64,000 bases of DNA, taken from the NCBI RefSeq assembly GCF_000283155.1, contig NW_004454216.1, forward strand, positions 7,293,081 through 7,357,080, in the 5' to 3' direction. The notes under the pieces are model-generated. The model did not search any database. It saw nothing but the letters and a program-made list of their open reading frames with translations, and was not told the DNA's origin. The translations under genes were made by a program, and so were the position numbers. This document shows positions 27,201 through 40,500 of the stretch, in pieces. How positions within the stretch are numbered: the first letter of the stretch is position 1; each line of letters starts with the position of its first letter. This DNA is from Ceratotherium simum simum (taxonomy: Eukaryota; Chordata; Mammalia; Perissodactyla; Rhinocerotidae).

Positions 27201-30200
27201 TTTTATGCAATATTTTGTAGGTCTTTGCATGAAAAAACATAAACATTTCAAAAAAACACCAAAAAGAAGCAAAAGAAGCTTCCAGCGTGATGGAGTGAGG
27301 AGTCTGGCAAATCCTCTCTGCAAAAGCACATATATAGCTGGGAAAAAACTGTCAAAAACAATCATCTCAGATTATGAGAAACTGACCAAAGGCAGACAAT
27401 AAACTGAGAAGTGTTTGTTCATGAAACTCTACTGAACTGGGGAACAGCGGAAGTCTGTGGCACTGTTTCCTTGGCCAGCTCCCATTACTCTTCCTCCCCA
27501 TCAGTTAAGTCAGTATGGTCGTTCTACGAGGATAGAACAGGCCATGAAAACTAGCAGCTATGGTGAGAGAGGGGGTTGAGTTGATTCGGAGCTGAAAATA
27601 GAAAACCTATGTCCAGAAGTGAAAGGGAAAATTCTGAAGCTACCCAAGTAACTGTGAGGTTGCAGTCCAAATTGGGGCAAGAAACAAGCAACCCGGCAGA
27701 TTACTAGGAGACTTAACAAAGAGATTTCGGAGGACAGCCAGCCATAGATGAACTTGATAAACTCTCCATGTATTCCTGGCTAAACAGAGGCTGTATGCGT
27801 GGGCAGCAGAGACTAGCAAGACCCCAAACTATCCACATAGTCCTGGCTGGAGACACAAGAAGTCTCAGGGGAACATAAAACTGAGGCAAATTTGAAAATT
27901 CTTTGTATTTGAATGCATTTCCCAATCTACACACAGATCTATCAGCAGAAGGGAAAAGCCTCACTGGCTCTCTATGTTTTTGAGCACAATTTCTCACCAA
28001 TCACTGGCTGACATAAGGAGTAACCACTGGGAAAGCAACCTTAAAAACAATAACACTAAACTGAGCAGAAACATTCATTCCCACACGCCACAGGAGAAAA
28101 GGATTTCACAGATTTACTCTATTAAGTTATTAGACAAACAAAAATCAGCAATGACAAGCTTTAGGGGCAGAGTGGATGCAATCATAATCCACAGTTGCTA
28201 TAATATATTATCTAAATTGTACAATTTTCAACAAAAATTGTGAAACATGCAAAGAAACAGAAAAATGTGACTCATACGAAAAAAGAAAAAATCAGGCAAT
28301 AGAGTCTTTAGGGTCCCCAGATAGTGAATTTAGCAAAGACATTTCCCAAAGCAGTTATTAAAAATATGTTCAAAGAACTAAAGAGAACCATGCTTAAAGA
28401 ATTAAAGGAAAGTATGACAACAGTGATTCAACAAGTAGAGAATCTCAACAAATAGATTTTTTTTTTAATTTTTAAGAAAAAAATAGGACATTCTGAAGTT
28501 GAAAACTACAATCACTGAAATAAGAAATTCACTAGAGGGGCTCAACAAAAGATTCAAAATGGCAGAGAAATAATCAGTGAACTTAAAGATAGATTAGTAA
28601 AAATTATCTTATTTGAAGAACAGAGATGAAAAAGATTATAGAAAATGAACAGACTCAGAGACCTGTGGGATAACATTAAGAGATTCAAAATAATGTAATG
28701 GGAGTATCAGAAGGAAAAGGGGAGGCAGAATATATTTGAAGAAATAATGGTCAAAACTTTCAAAATCTGATGAAAAACATTAATCTATAGATCAAAGAGG
28801 TGCAATGAACTCCAAGTAGGATCAAAAAGTTTCATACACAGACATAACACAGTGAAATTGCTGAAAGACAAAGGAGACCTTGAAAGCAGCAAGAGAAAAA
28901 TGACTCATACATACAGGTAAAAAAACAGTATGATTAATGGCTGACCTCATCATAAACAATGGAGATAGCAGATCTGCCTTAAAGAAATACTAAAGGAAGT
29001 CCTTCAGGCTGCAAAAAATGACACAACATAGTAACTCAAATTTACATGAAGAAATGAAGGGCACCAGAAGTTGAAATATGTGAGTAACTATAAAAGAGTA
29101 TATAAATCTATTTTCCAGTTTCTCTCTCAACATTTTTAAAAGACCTGGGAGGGGCCAGCCCGGTGGCGCAAGCGGTTAAGTGCGAGCACTCCGCTGTGGC
29201 GGCCCGGGGTTCACTGGTTCGGATCCCGGGCGCACAGCGATGCACCACTTGTCAAGCCATGCTGTGGCAGCGTCCCATATAAAGTGGAGGAAGATGAGCA
29301 TGGATGTTAGCCCAGGGCCAGTCTTCCTCAGCAAAAAGAGGAGGATTGGCAGATGTTAGCTCAGGGCCAATCTTCCTCACAAAAAAAGAAAAAAGACGAC
29401 CTGGGAGTCTATAAAGCAATAATTATAATACTGTAATGTTGAGTTTATGAGATATATAGGTGTAATACATATGCCAATAATAGCACAAAGGAGGGGAGAA
29501 GTAATGGATCCAGGTGGAGTAAGGGTTCAATATTTTAGCAGAATTAAGTTAGTAATCTGAAGTATACTGTGAGAAGTTAAGGGGTATACTGTAAGCCGTC
29601 AAGCAATTACTAAAAAAACCTCTCAAATACATTTTTTTAAAATCAAGGGGAATTAAAATGGTATCCTAAAAAATATTTGACACATAAAGAAAGAGTTAAG
29701 GGGGATCAGAGGAACAAAAAAGATATAAAACATAGAGAAAACAGTAAAATGGCTATTTGTAAATACAACCATATTATAACTTCATTAAATATAAATGGAC
29801 TAAACACAGAGATTGTCAAACTGGATAAAATTAGATCCAACTATATGCTGTCACACCTAGATCCAAACACACAAAGAGGCTGAAAGTGGAGGAATGGGAA
29901 AAGATATACCATGTGAACAGTAATCACAGAGAACTTGAGTGGCTATATTGCTATCAGCTGAAATAGACTTTAAACAAAAAATATTACCAGACACTAGGAG
30001 ATACTTTCATCATGATAAAAAAGTCAATATATGAGGAAAAATCAACAATAATAAATGTATAAACAACAAACAACAAAGCCCCAAAATACATGAAGCAAAA
30101 ATTGACATGACACAATTGAAAAAACAGACCATTCAACGTAAGTTAGAGACATCAATAACCCATTCTCAATAACTGATTGAATGACTAGACAGAAGATCAG

Positions 30201-31517
30201 CAAGTATATAGACTTTAACAACATTATTCAGCCATTTGTGACAACATGGATGGACCTAATGTAGGACATGATGTAGGACATAATGTAGGATCTAATGTAG
30301 GACATGATGAATATAGTTGATAACACTGTATTGTATAATTAAAACTGAAATTTGCTAAGAGAGTAGAACTTAACGTTCTCACAAAAAAAAGATTAATATG
30401 TGAGGTGATGGATGTGTTAATTAACTAGATGGGAGGTATCCTTTCACAATGTATATATACATCAAATCAGCACAATGCACACTTTAAATAGCTTACATTT
30501 CTTTCAATTATACCTTAATAAAACTAGGGGGAAAAAACATTTCCATCAACAATACCTGACTGGCACTTATAAAACACTTCATTCAATAAGTGCAGAATAC
30601 ACATTGTTTTCAAGCACACATGGAACATTCTCCAGGATAAAAAATATGCTAGACCACAAAACAAGTTTCAATAAATTTAAAAGTATTGAACCATACAAAG
30701 TATGTTCTCTGTCAACAATAGACTAAAACTACAGATCAACAACACAAGGACTAGAGCCCAGTTTCAAGTCATCTTAGTCCTTAAAAATGGTGTAAGGTGT
30801 TCTTAGACTGCTTGACAGAGTATATGAAAATACCCTCTGGAAGAAGACAGCATTACTCTAGGACTCAAAATGTTTCTACAAAAATGATAGAAAGTAGAAA
30901 AGAAAAGAGATGAGTCTGAGGATACAGTGAGCAGGTCTAACACACAGAATCTGGAGTCCTAGGAAGGGAGATAGAATGAGGTAGATGTAATATTTGAAGC
31001 AACAATGGCTACAAACTTTGCAAATCTGATGAAAGACAAAATATGTTCAAGGATCCCTATAAACCCCAAGCAAGATAAACAGAGAGCAATAATAAGTTAA
31101 AGGATATGAGTTATATTCATTGGCCAGAATGGCTTAAGAAACGCCGTAAAGAATCCTGAAAGTTGAATACTACTCAGCCACAAGAAACGATGAAACCCAG
31201 CCATCTGTGACAATATGGATGGACCTTAAGGGTATTATGCTAAACAAAATAAGTCAGAGGGAGAAAGTCAAATACCGTATGATCTCACTCATAAGTAGAA
31301 GATAAAAACAACAACAAACAATCACATAGAGACAGAGACTGGATTGGTGTTTACCAGAGGGGAAGAGGGGAGGGAGGACGGCGAAGGAAACGATTAGGCA
31401 CGTGTGTGGTGATGGACTGTAATTAGAGTTTGGGTGGTGAACATGACTGCATAGAAATCAAAATACAATGATGTACACCTGAAATTTATGTAATGTTATA
31501 AACCAATGTTACCGCAA

Positions 31518-31566
<49 letters not shown>

Positions 31567-34500
31567 ATACAAAAAAATAAAAGAATCCTGAAAGTTAAAA
31601 ATTACTATGCATATTATTTTGTTGAATACTTCAAGAAAACTGACTCAAAGGAAATGTATACAAAAAACTGCCTCTAAGCAAAAATTCTAGAGATGACGAT
31701 CTATCAGCGTTATCTGAGAAACATCTCACCGAAGAATACCATTGGTGCTACTGTGAATGTGTCAAGAACTCCTCACCTAAACTAGAGAAAGTGAGATACT
31801 GACCTACACCAAGGTCTGTCTCTCAGTAAACTGTGAGTACGTGGTTGTGGGCAACAAAGCAATCAATCCTTTTCACCATTCATTAAAAAAAAGAATTAAT
31901 TCTATTTTTATAAATCAACCTATGCTCTAAGAAGCATTTATGTGCAACAACAGAATAACAACCCTAATAATTAGTGTTCATAAAGATGACATGTTTCATC
32001 AAGGATAATCTAATTTTAGAAAGATTTTCACTAAAATGAAGATTTCAAATTTATTTTAAAATTACATCATGAGGATAAAGTGTAATGAGTTTAGTATATA
32101 CTCTCAAATACAGCCAGGTGTATAAATTGATACACTTTTTCTTAAAAACAAGTTTGCAATACATTATCAAAAGACAAATAATACATTGATTTTAATCAAG
32201 TAATTCCACTTATAGTAATCTATTCTAAAGAAATAAACATTTAGACAGAGAATCAAAAATGCTCAATGCAATGCTTATGATGATAAAAATTTGGAAACTA
32301 AATGTCTAGGAAAAAAGAGACTAGTTAAATAAATTTGGAAACATTAATATGATGGTGCATAAAACTTTCAGTAAAACTCAAGATCCTGAAGAATTTTTAA
32401 TGGCCTGAGGAAAAGCTCAATAGGTTAAAGAAAAAGGAAATATAAATATTTATAGACATATTGATTCCAAGTATGCCAAAGAAAAAAATTCATACACATA
32501 CACAGAAAACATGAAAAGGAAATATCTCAAATAGTTTTCTCTGGTTGGTGGGAACAAAAGTAATCTTACTTTTCTTCTTTATATATTTTTCCAATTTCTG
32601 AATTTAAAAGAATTCATAAAATTTATAAAAATTGAAATCATACAAAAAATTAAATTACAACTTTAAGTTCTGCAGTTTGGAAACATTACAATTTATTCAA
32701 AATTATTTCATTCTACTTTTATACTAAAGGTAAAAGTTTTTTTTCTGATTGTAGGGAGAAAACATTTAGTCTTTCTCCATTTAAAAAAAAATTTTATTGA
32801 GATATAAATGACATATGACATTGTGTAAGTTTAAGGTATACAATGTGTTGCTCTGATACATTTATATATTGCAATATAAGGACCACCGTTCCATTACCTA
32901 ATACCTCCATCTTGTCCCATAATTATCATTTCTTTTTTCATGGTGAGAACATTTAAGATCTAGTTGCTTAGCAACTCTGAAGTATGTAATACAGTATTAT
33001 TGACTATAATCACTAGGCTGATCATAGTCAGAATTTATTTACCTTCTAAGTACAAGTTTGTACCCTTTGACCAACATCTCTCCAGTTCTGCCATCCCCCA
33101 ACTCCTGGTAACCACATTCTACTCTGTTTCTATGAGTTCGGCTTTTTCAGATTCTACGTATAAGTGATATCAAACAGTATGTATCTGTCTTTCTCTGTCT
33201 GACTTATCTCACTTAGCATAATGCTCTCAAGAAGACAAAATTAGTTAAACATTTTAAGTTTCTGTCCTTAAAGGCCTCAATTTCTTCTTTCCCTGTAGTT
33301 CTCTGAAATCAATTTCAAAAATAACAATCTTCTTGCTCTAAATGATTCCAGCACTTTTTGGTGAATATCTATACATGTGAACACAGTAAAATTCAATAAA
33401 CCATCATCTTGCAGTCTAAAAATCCTAACAGTTGGCAACTAGCTAATCAAAAATAATCTAGAGAGGCTCAGTGACTCAGTATCTGTAGCACACTCCATAA
33501 CTTCACGAGCAGATTTTTTATGAGTTTTGGTAGCAGACTGGAATAAGAGAAAGTGAAAAAGTTAAGAGTAAATTAACTTGGTACAGCAGTCGTAAAAGGC
33601 TAGATGATGTCATGGAAATAAGCAATCACCAAATCTCAGTGCTTACAAGAACAGTGGCTTATTTCTCACTCGCACTACACGTACATTGTAGGTTGGCAAG
33701 AGGCTTAGCTCCATGCTGTCCTAACTCAGGGATATATGCTAATAAAGCCTCCACCGTCTGGGACAGGAACATGGCAAATAGTGTTCCAATTCTAAGAGCT
33801 TCCACCTGGAAATGACACACACCGTTTTATTCACCTTTCACTCACAAAAACATTGTCACATTGCCACACTTACTTCAGGAGCATGGGGAAGCACATATCT
33901 ACCATGGGCCCAGAAGGAAAAGAAACAAAAATACTGATGAATAGAATTAATGGTTACTTAAATTTACTTAATTGGCTAAGTCAAGAGTCATTATACTACT
34001 GAAGAGGTAATGAATCTGTCCGGAAGAGCCCCTTTCTCCCAAAGCAATCCCCATTAGATGCAGAAGAAAATATTCACTTAGAGCTCCATGCCAACAAGGC
34101 ATTCACTTTTGAAAACAGAGAAATCATTCACATACCATAAAATTCACTCATTTACAATGTACAGTTCAGTGGTTTTGGTATACTCACAAAGCTGTGCAAC
34201 TATCACTACTATTTAATTCCACAAAGCTTTTATCACCCCAAAAAGAAAGCCCATACCATTTAGCAGTCACTCTGCATTTCCCCCTCAACCCAGCCCCTAT
34301 CAACCACTAATCTACTTTCTGTCTCTATAGCTTTGCTTATTCTGAAAATTTCATATAAATGGAAACATGCAACATTGTGGTCTTTGTATCTGTGTTCTAT
34401 CATTTAGCATATGTATTTAAGGTTCATCCATGTTGCAGCATGAAGCATTACTTCATTCCTGTTTATGGATGAATACTATTTTACTTTATGAATATGCCAT

Positions 34501-37500
34501 ATTTTATCTACGTATTCATCAGCTGATGGACATTTGGGTTGTTTCCATTTTTTGGCTATTATGAACACTGCCACTATGAATATTCATGTACAATTTTTTG
34601 TGTGAACATGTTTCAATTTCACCTAAGAGTGGAATTGCTGGATCATATGGTATCTCTATGTTTAACATTTTGAGGAACTGCCAAACTATTTTCCAAATTG
34701 GCTGCACCATTTTACATTTTCACCAGTAATGTATGAGGATTACTATTTCACCACATCCTCACCAAGACTTAATGTCTGTCTTTTTTATTATGGTCATCCT
34801 AGAGGATATGAAATGGTATCCCATTCCTACAATAATTTGATTTGCGTTTACCTAATGACTATTGATGTTGAACATCTTCTCATGTGCTTATTGGCCATTT
34901 GTATATCTTTGGAGAAACATCTATTCAAGTTTTGCCCATTTTAATTGGGTTATTTGTCTTTTTATTATTGAGCTATCAGAGTTCTTTATGTATTCTAGTA
35001 CAAGTCTCTTATCAGATATGTGATTTGCAAATATATTCTCATATTCTATGGGTTGTCTTTTCATTTTCTTAATGGATTCCTTGAATTACAAAAGTTTATA
35101 ATTTTGATGATATATCATTTAACTAATTTTCCTTTTGCCACTTGAGCTTTTGGTGTCATATCTTAGAAACTATTGCCTAATCCAAAGGTCATGAAAATTT
35201 AAACCTGTTTTCTTCTAAGAGTTTTATAATTTTAGCTCTTACATTTAGGTCTATAATCCATTTTGAGTTTATTTTTGTATAAGGTGTATAGTAGAGGTCC
35301 AAATCCATTCCTTTGCATGTAGATATCTAGTTGTCCCAGGACCATTTGTTGAAAAGACTATTCTTTCCCCCATTAAATTGTTTTGGCATCCTTGTCAAAA
35401 ATCAATTGACCATAAATCTAAGAGTTTACGTCTGGACTGTCAATTCTATTCCATTAATCTACATGTCTAGTCATATGTCAAGGCCACACTGTCTTGATTA
35501 CTGTAGCTTTGTAGTAAGTTCTGAAATAGGGAAACGTGTATCTTCCAACTTTGCTTTTTTTCAAGATTTTCTTGGATATTCTGGGCCCCTTGCATTTCCA
35601 TATGAACTTAGATTCAGCTTGTAAATTGCCACAAAAAAGGCCAGTTGGGATTTTGATAGGGATGGCACTGAATTTGTAGATCAATTTGGGGAGTATTGCC
35701 ATCTTAACAATATTAAATTTTCCAATCCATGAACATGGGATATCTTTCCATTTGTTTATATCTTTTAAAATTTCTTTCAGTGAGGTTTTGTAGTTTTCAA
35801 TACACAAGTCTTAAATTTCTTTTGTTAAATTTGTCCCTAAGTACTTGATTCTCAATTTTGAGGCTACTACAAATAAAATTTTTTAAAATTTCATTTTCAA
35901 TTTGTTTACTGCTAGTGTATAAATTTTCAATCAATTTTGGTTTTAGAATCAGGTAATACTAGCCTCATGGAATGATTTAGGAAGTGTTCCCTCCTTTTTT
36001 ATTTTTGAAAGATTTGTGTTAATTCTTCTGTAAACATTTGGTAGAATCTGCCAGTGAAGCCACCTTGTACTGAGCTTTTCTCTGTGAAGTTTTCTTGTTT
36101 TGGCTTTTTTTTTTTTTTTTTAACTGATTTAATCCCTTTCCTTATTATATATTCAGACTTTCTAATTCTTCTTGAGTCAGTTTCAGTAGTTTGTGTTTTC
36201 CGAGGAATTTGTCTAGTTCATCTAGGTTCTCTAAGGTACTATTTCAAATGCATGAGGATAGCAAAAAATTAAAGACTGATAATATCAAGTGTACTGGAAC
36301 ATATACCAAGATAGACTATATAATTGGCCATACCTCAACACATTTAAGAGAAATGAAATACCGAGTGTGTTTTCTGACCACAATGAAATCAATCTAGAAA
36401 TCAATAACAGAAAGATAGCGCAAAAATCTCCAAATACTTGGACATTAAACAACATACTTTTAAGTAATACATGAGACAAAGAGGAAGTCTCAAAGGAAAT
36501 CAAAAAACACACTGCACTAAATGAAAATAAAAATAAAACACACCAAAACTGTGAGACATAGCTAAAGCTGAGAGAGAAATTTATAGCTCTAAATGCACAC
36601 ATTAGAAAAGAGGAAAATCTGACATAAATAACTAGGTGTCCAACTTAAGAACTTAGAAGAGGATGAGCAAATAAACCTAACACGAGCAAAAAGAAGTAAA
36701 TAATAAAGATAAGAGCAGAAATCAATGAAATTGAAACACAAAAACAATAGAGAATATCATTGAAAAAAAAATTTTTAAGCTGATTCTTTAAAAATAATCA
36801 ATGAAATTGACAAACCTCTAGCAAGACTGACAAAGAAAAAAGAGAGAAGGAACAAATTCTCAATATCAGGAATAAAACAGAGTATAGCACTACAGACCCT
36901 ACGGACCTCAAAAGGAAATAAGAGAATATTATGAACAACTCTACACATATAAATATGATAACTTAGATGAAATGGACTGATTCTCAAAAAACACAAACTA
37001 CCACAACTCATTCAATATGAAATAGATAATTTGAATAGACCTACAACCATTAAAGAAATTGAATTCATAATTTAAAATCTCTTAAGGAAGAAATCTCCAG
37101 GCCCAGATGGTTTCACTGGAGAATTCTATAAAACATTTAAAAAATTAACTCTAATTCTACACAATCTCTTCTAAAAAATGGAAGGGGAGGGAGCCCTTCC
37201 CTATTCTTTTTACGAAGCTATTATTACCCTGATGCCAAAACAAGATAAAGACAGTACAAAAAATAAAATAAAATTACTTAACAAGATCACTCATAAATAT
37301 AGATGCAAAATCTTCAACAAAATATTAGCAAATATAATTCAGCAACACACAAAAATTATACAACATGACCAACTGGAGTTTATTCTAGGAATCCAAGGCT
37401 GGTTCAATACTCAAAAATCAATGTGATCTACCATATTAACCTGTTAAAAAAGAAAAATCATATTACCATATCACTTGATACAAAAATAATATTTTATAAA

Positions 37501-40500
37501 ATTCAATGTCCATTTGTGATAAAAACTCTCAGAAAAATAGGAATACAGGGAAACTTTCTCAACTTTAAAAAGACCATCTACAAAATACCTATAGTTAATA
37601 AAATACCTTAATGGTAAAAGACTTAACGTTTTCTCCCTAAGATCAGAAAAAAACCAGGAATGTCCATTCTCACCACTGTTATTCAACATAGTGCTGGAAG
37701 TTCTAGCTAGCGCAATAAGGTAAGAAAAAGAAATAAAACATATACAGATCAGAAAGGGAGAAGTAAAACCATCCCTGTTTACATATGACATAATCATCTA
37801 AACAGAAAATCCTAAGGAGTCTACAAAAACACCTCCTAGAACCAATAAGTGAGTTCAGAAAGGTTGCAGGATCAAGATAAACATACAAAAATCAACTGTA
37901 TTTCTATATACTAGCAATGAATACATGGATTCCAAAAATAAAAAATACAATATCATTTATAATAGCTCAAAAACTCTGGCAAATAGTTTGGTAGTTTATT
38001 AAAAACTAAACATGCAACTATCAGATGACCCAGCAATTGCACTCCTGGGCATTTACCCCAGAGAAGAAAACTTATGTTCATATAAGAACCTGTACATGAA
38101 TATTTATAGCAGTTGTATTCATCACAGCCCAAAACTGGAAACAGCCCAGATGTTCTTCAATGGATAAATGGTTATCCATTTGCAGTGCACCCATATCATG
38201 GAATACTAGTCAGTATTAAAAAGGAGTAGACTATTGATTGGTACACAAAATAGATGGATCTCCAGGGAATTACGATGAGTGAAAATAGCCGATATAAAAG
38301 GTTACATACTGTAAGATTCCATTTATATAATATTCTTGAAATGACATAATTATAGAAATGGAGAACAAATTAGTAGTTGCCAAGGGTTAAGTAGGGGGAA
38401 GGGCTGGAAGAAAGTGGCTGTGTCTGTAAAAAGGATTCTTGTTGTGATGGAAATGTTCTGTATCTTAACTTTATCAATGTCAATATGCTAGTTGTGATAT
38501 TGTATTATAGTTTTGCAAGATGTTACCATTGGGGAAACTGTTTAAAAGGGTACAGAGTGTCTCTATTATTTCTTACAACTGCATGTGAATCTAAAATTAT
38601 CTCAAACTAAAAGTTAAAAAAGAGTAAAATAAGGAGGAAGTTGGTAGGATTAAAATAAATGTGTTAATTGTACATAAGAGGAGGAAATGTTTAAAATGCT
38701 TTTAAAGCTGATTCAGAGTTCAATACTCCATAGTCTTCTTTGTCCTCCCTCCAACTGCCTATCTTTGGGCCATTTTACTACTTATTACATCTTCACCAGA
38801 GAACTAACACAATTAAAACAATTTAATTTAATTTAATTGTTGAGCAAAATGTGACTAGAGTAATAGAACCTTACTCTCCTATGTGGCTCATGGGCTCAAG
38901 GTCATTACTTCTGAGTTCACATCTCATATCTAATAAAAAGTTTTTTGGAAAGGCAGATAGAGAATGCTGAGCTACAATTTTTGTATTATCTGAGATTTGT
39001 TATTTATGAAATATTTAAAATTTCTCATTGCTCTAGATAATCAAAAGGATATACTTAGGATGCAAGTCACTCTGTCCTTAAAAACTTCTATGACTTGCCT
39101 TTGAGGATACCACACTTTCTAAGATTTTCTTTTATCTCATTAGCCAAATCTCAGTTTCTTTTGCTAGTTCCCAATCTAGCACCTGAGGGTCTAAACACTG
39201 GAGAGTCCACTGCTCTTCTCTGTCCATATTTTTTCCCTAAGTGATCTCATCCAATCTTTATAAATGTCTTTAAATACCATCCATGTTCAAAGTCTCCCAA
39301 ATCTACTTCCAGCTTCAATCTCTCCCCTGAGATTCAAGTCATATATCCAATAGCCTACTAGACCTTTCTATTTGTATATCAAACATGCAGCTCCAACTTA
39401 ACCAAAAAAACTCTTGATTTCCCAACTCCCAAAGCCTACTTCTCCCCGAGTCTTTCTCTTCTCCTAAACGGGGCTTCCATGTACCCAGCTGCACTGATCA
39501 GAAACCTAGGAATGATTATCCTTGACCTTTTATTTCCCTCACTCACATCTGATCCTATCAGCAAGCTGTCTGTCGAACAAGCCAATCTCATTCCTCCCTC
39601 GGGCCTTTCCCTAGAACACGGTTCCCCTTCCTCATATGATTTACTTGTGTTCTTTCTTTGCCCCCCGCCCCCCATATAGGGCCCTCTCAAATGGCACGTC
39701 CTCATGGAAACTTTCCCTGACCATCCTAACTAAAAATGCTACTCCCTCTATGTGATTCTCTACACCCTTACATTCTCTTATTGTCTTCAGAGCTTCTATC
39801 ACTACCTGACACAATATCACACATTAGCTTATTTGTATACTATCCATCTCCCATTCTGGACTGCCAGCTCCAAAATGGAAGAGACACCGTCCTGTTCACT
39901 TAGAACAGTCTGGTGCATAGAAGACACTCAAATGAACTAATAAGAATATCCCTGTCTTAGATAAACACATGGATAAAGAGAACAGATTAGTGATTACCAG
40001 AGAGGAAGCGGGTGGGGGGGTAGGCAAAAAGGGTAAAGGGGCACATACATACGGTGATGGATAAAAACTAGACTATTGGTGGTGAGCAAGATGCAGTCTA
40101 TACAGAAACTGATATATAATAATGTTCACCTGAAATTACACAATGTTATAAACCAATATGACCTCAGTAACATAATTTTTTTAAAAAAGAATATTCCTAT
40201 CTTAATTCACATATATCTGCCTTTGCCACTTCTATGATAATAATGTCTCTCCTCACTACTCTTTTAATTTATCCTGTGAGAGACTCACTGTACTTCCTGA
40301 GTCTGAAGTCTTTCATCAAGAGTGGAAATTTTTCATGCATATTCTCTTTGAATATTGCCCCTTGCTCATTCTCTATGTTCATCTTCTGAAACCCCTATTA
40401 GATTCACAATGGACTTTTCTACTTTCCTCCTTATATCTTAAACCACTCTTTCAAATTTTCTCTTTATCTTCCAGCGGTACAGTCTGAATAATTTCCTCAT

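Larger units (their letters stand above)
27270..30780 (+). repeat. LINE-1, 5' region through early ORF2, plus strand, interrupted
   Basis: Begins with an L1M-like 5' leader (gcgtgatggagtgaggagtc), passes ORF1-region remains (28250-29120) and reaches ORF2 endonuclease remains around 29700-30200 (for example SLNINGLN). Interrupted by an ERE (29151-29390) and a second L1 3' end (30205-30530), after which ORF2 text resumes. Heavily mutated. Confidence 0.75.

Noticed and set aside
34110..38640. Single twin-primed L1 with 5' inversion
   Set aside because: Each half has its own outer 3' UTR (34110 and about 38640). Twin priming would leave only one 3' end, so two elements are more likely.
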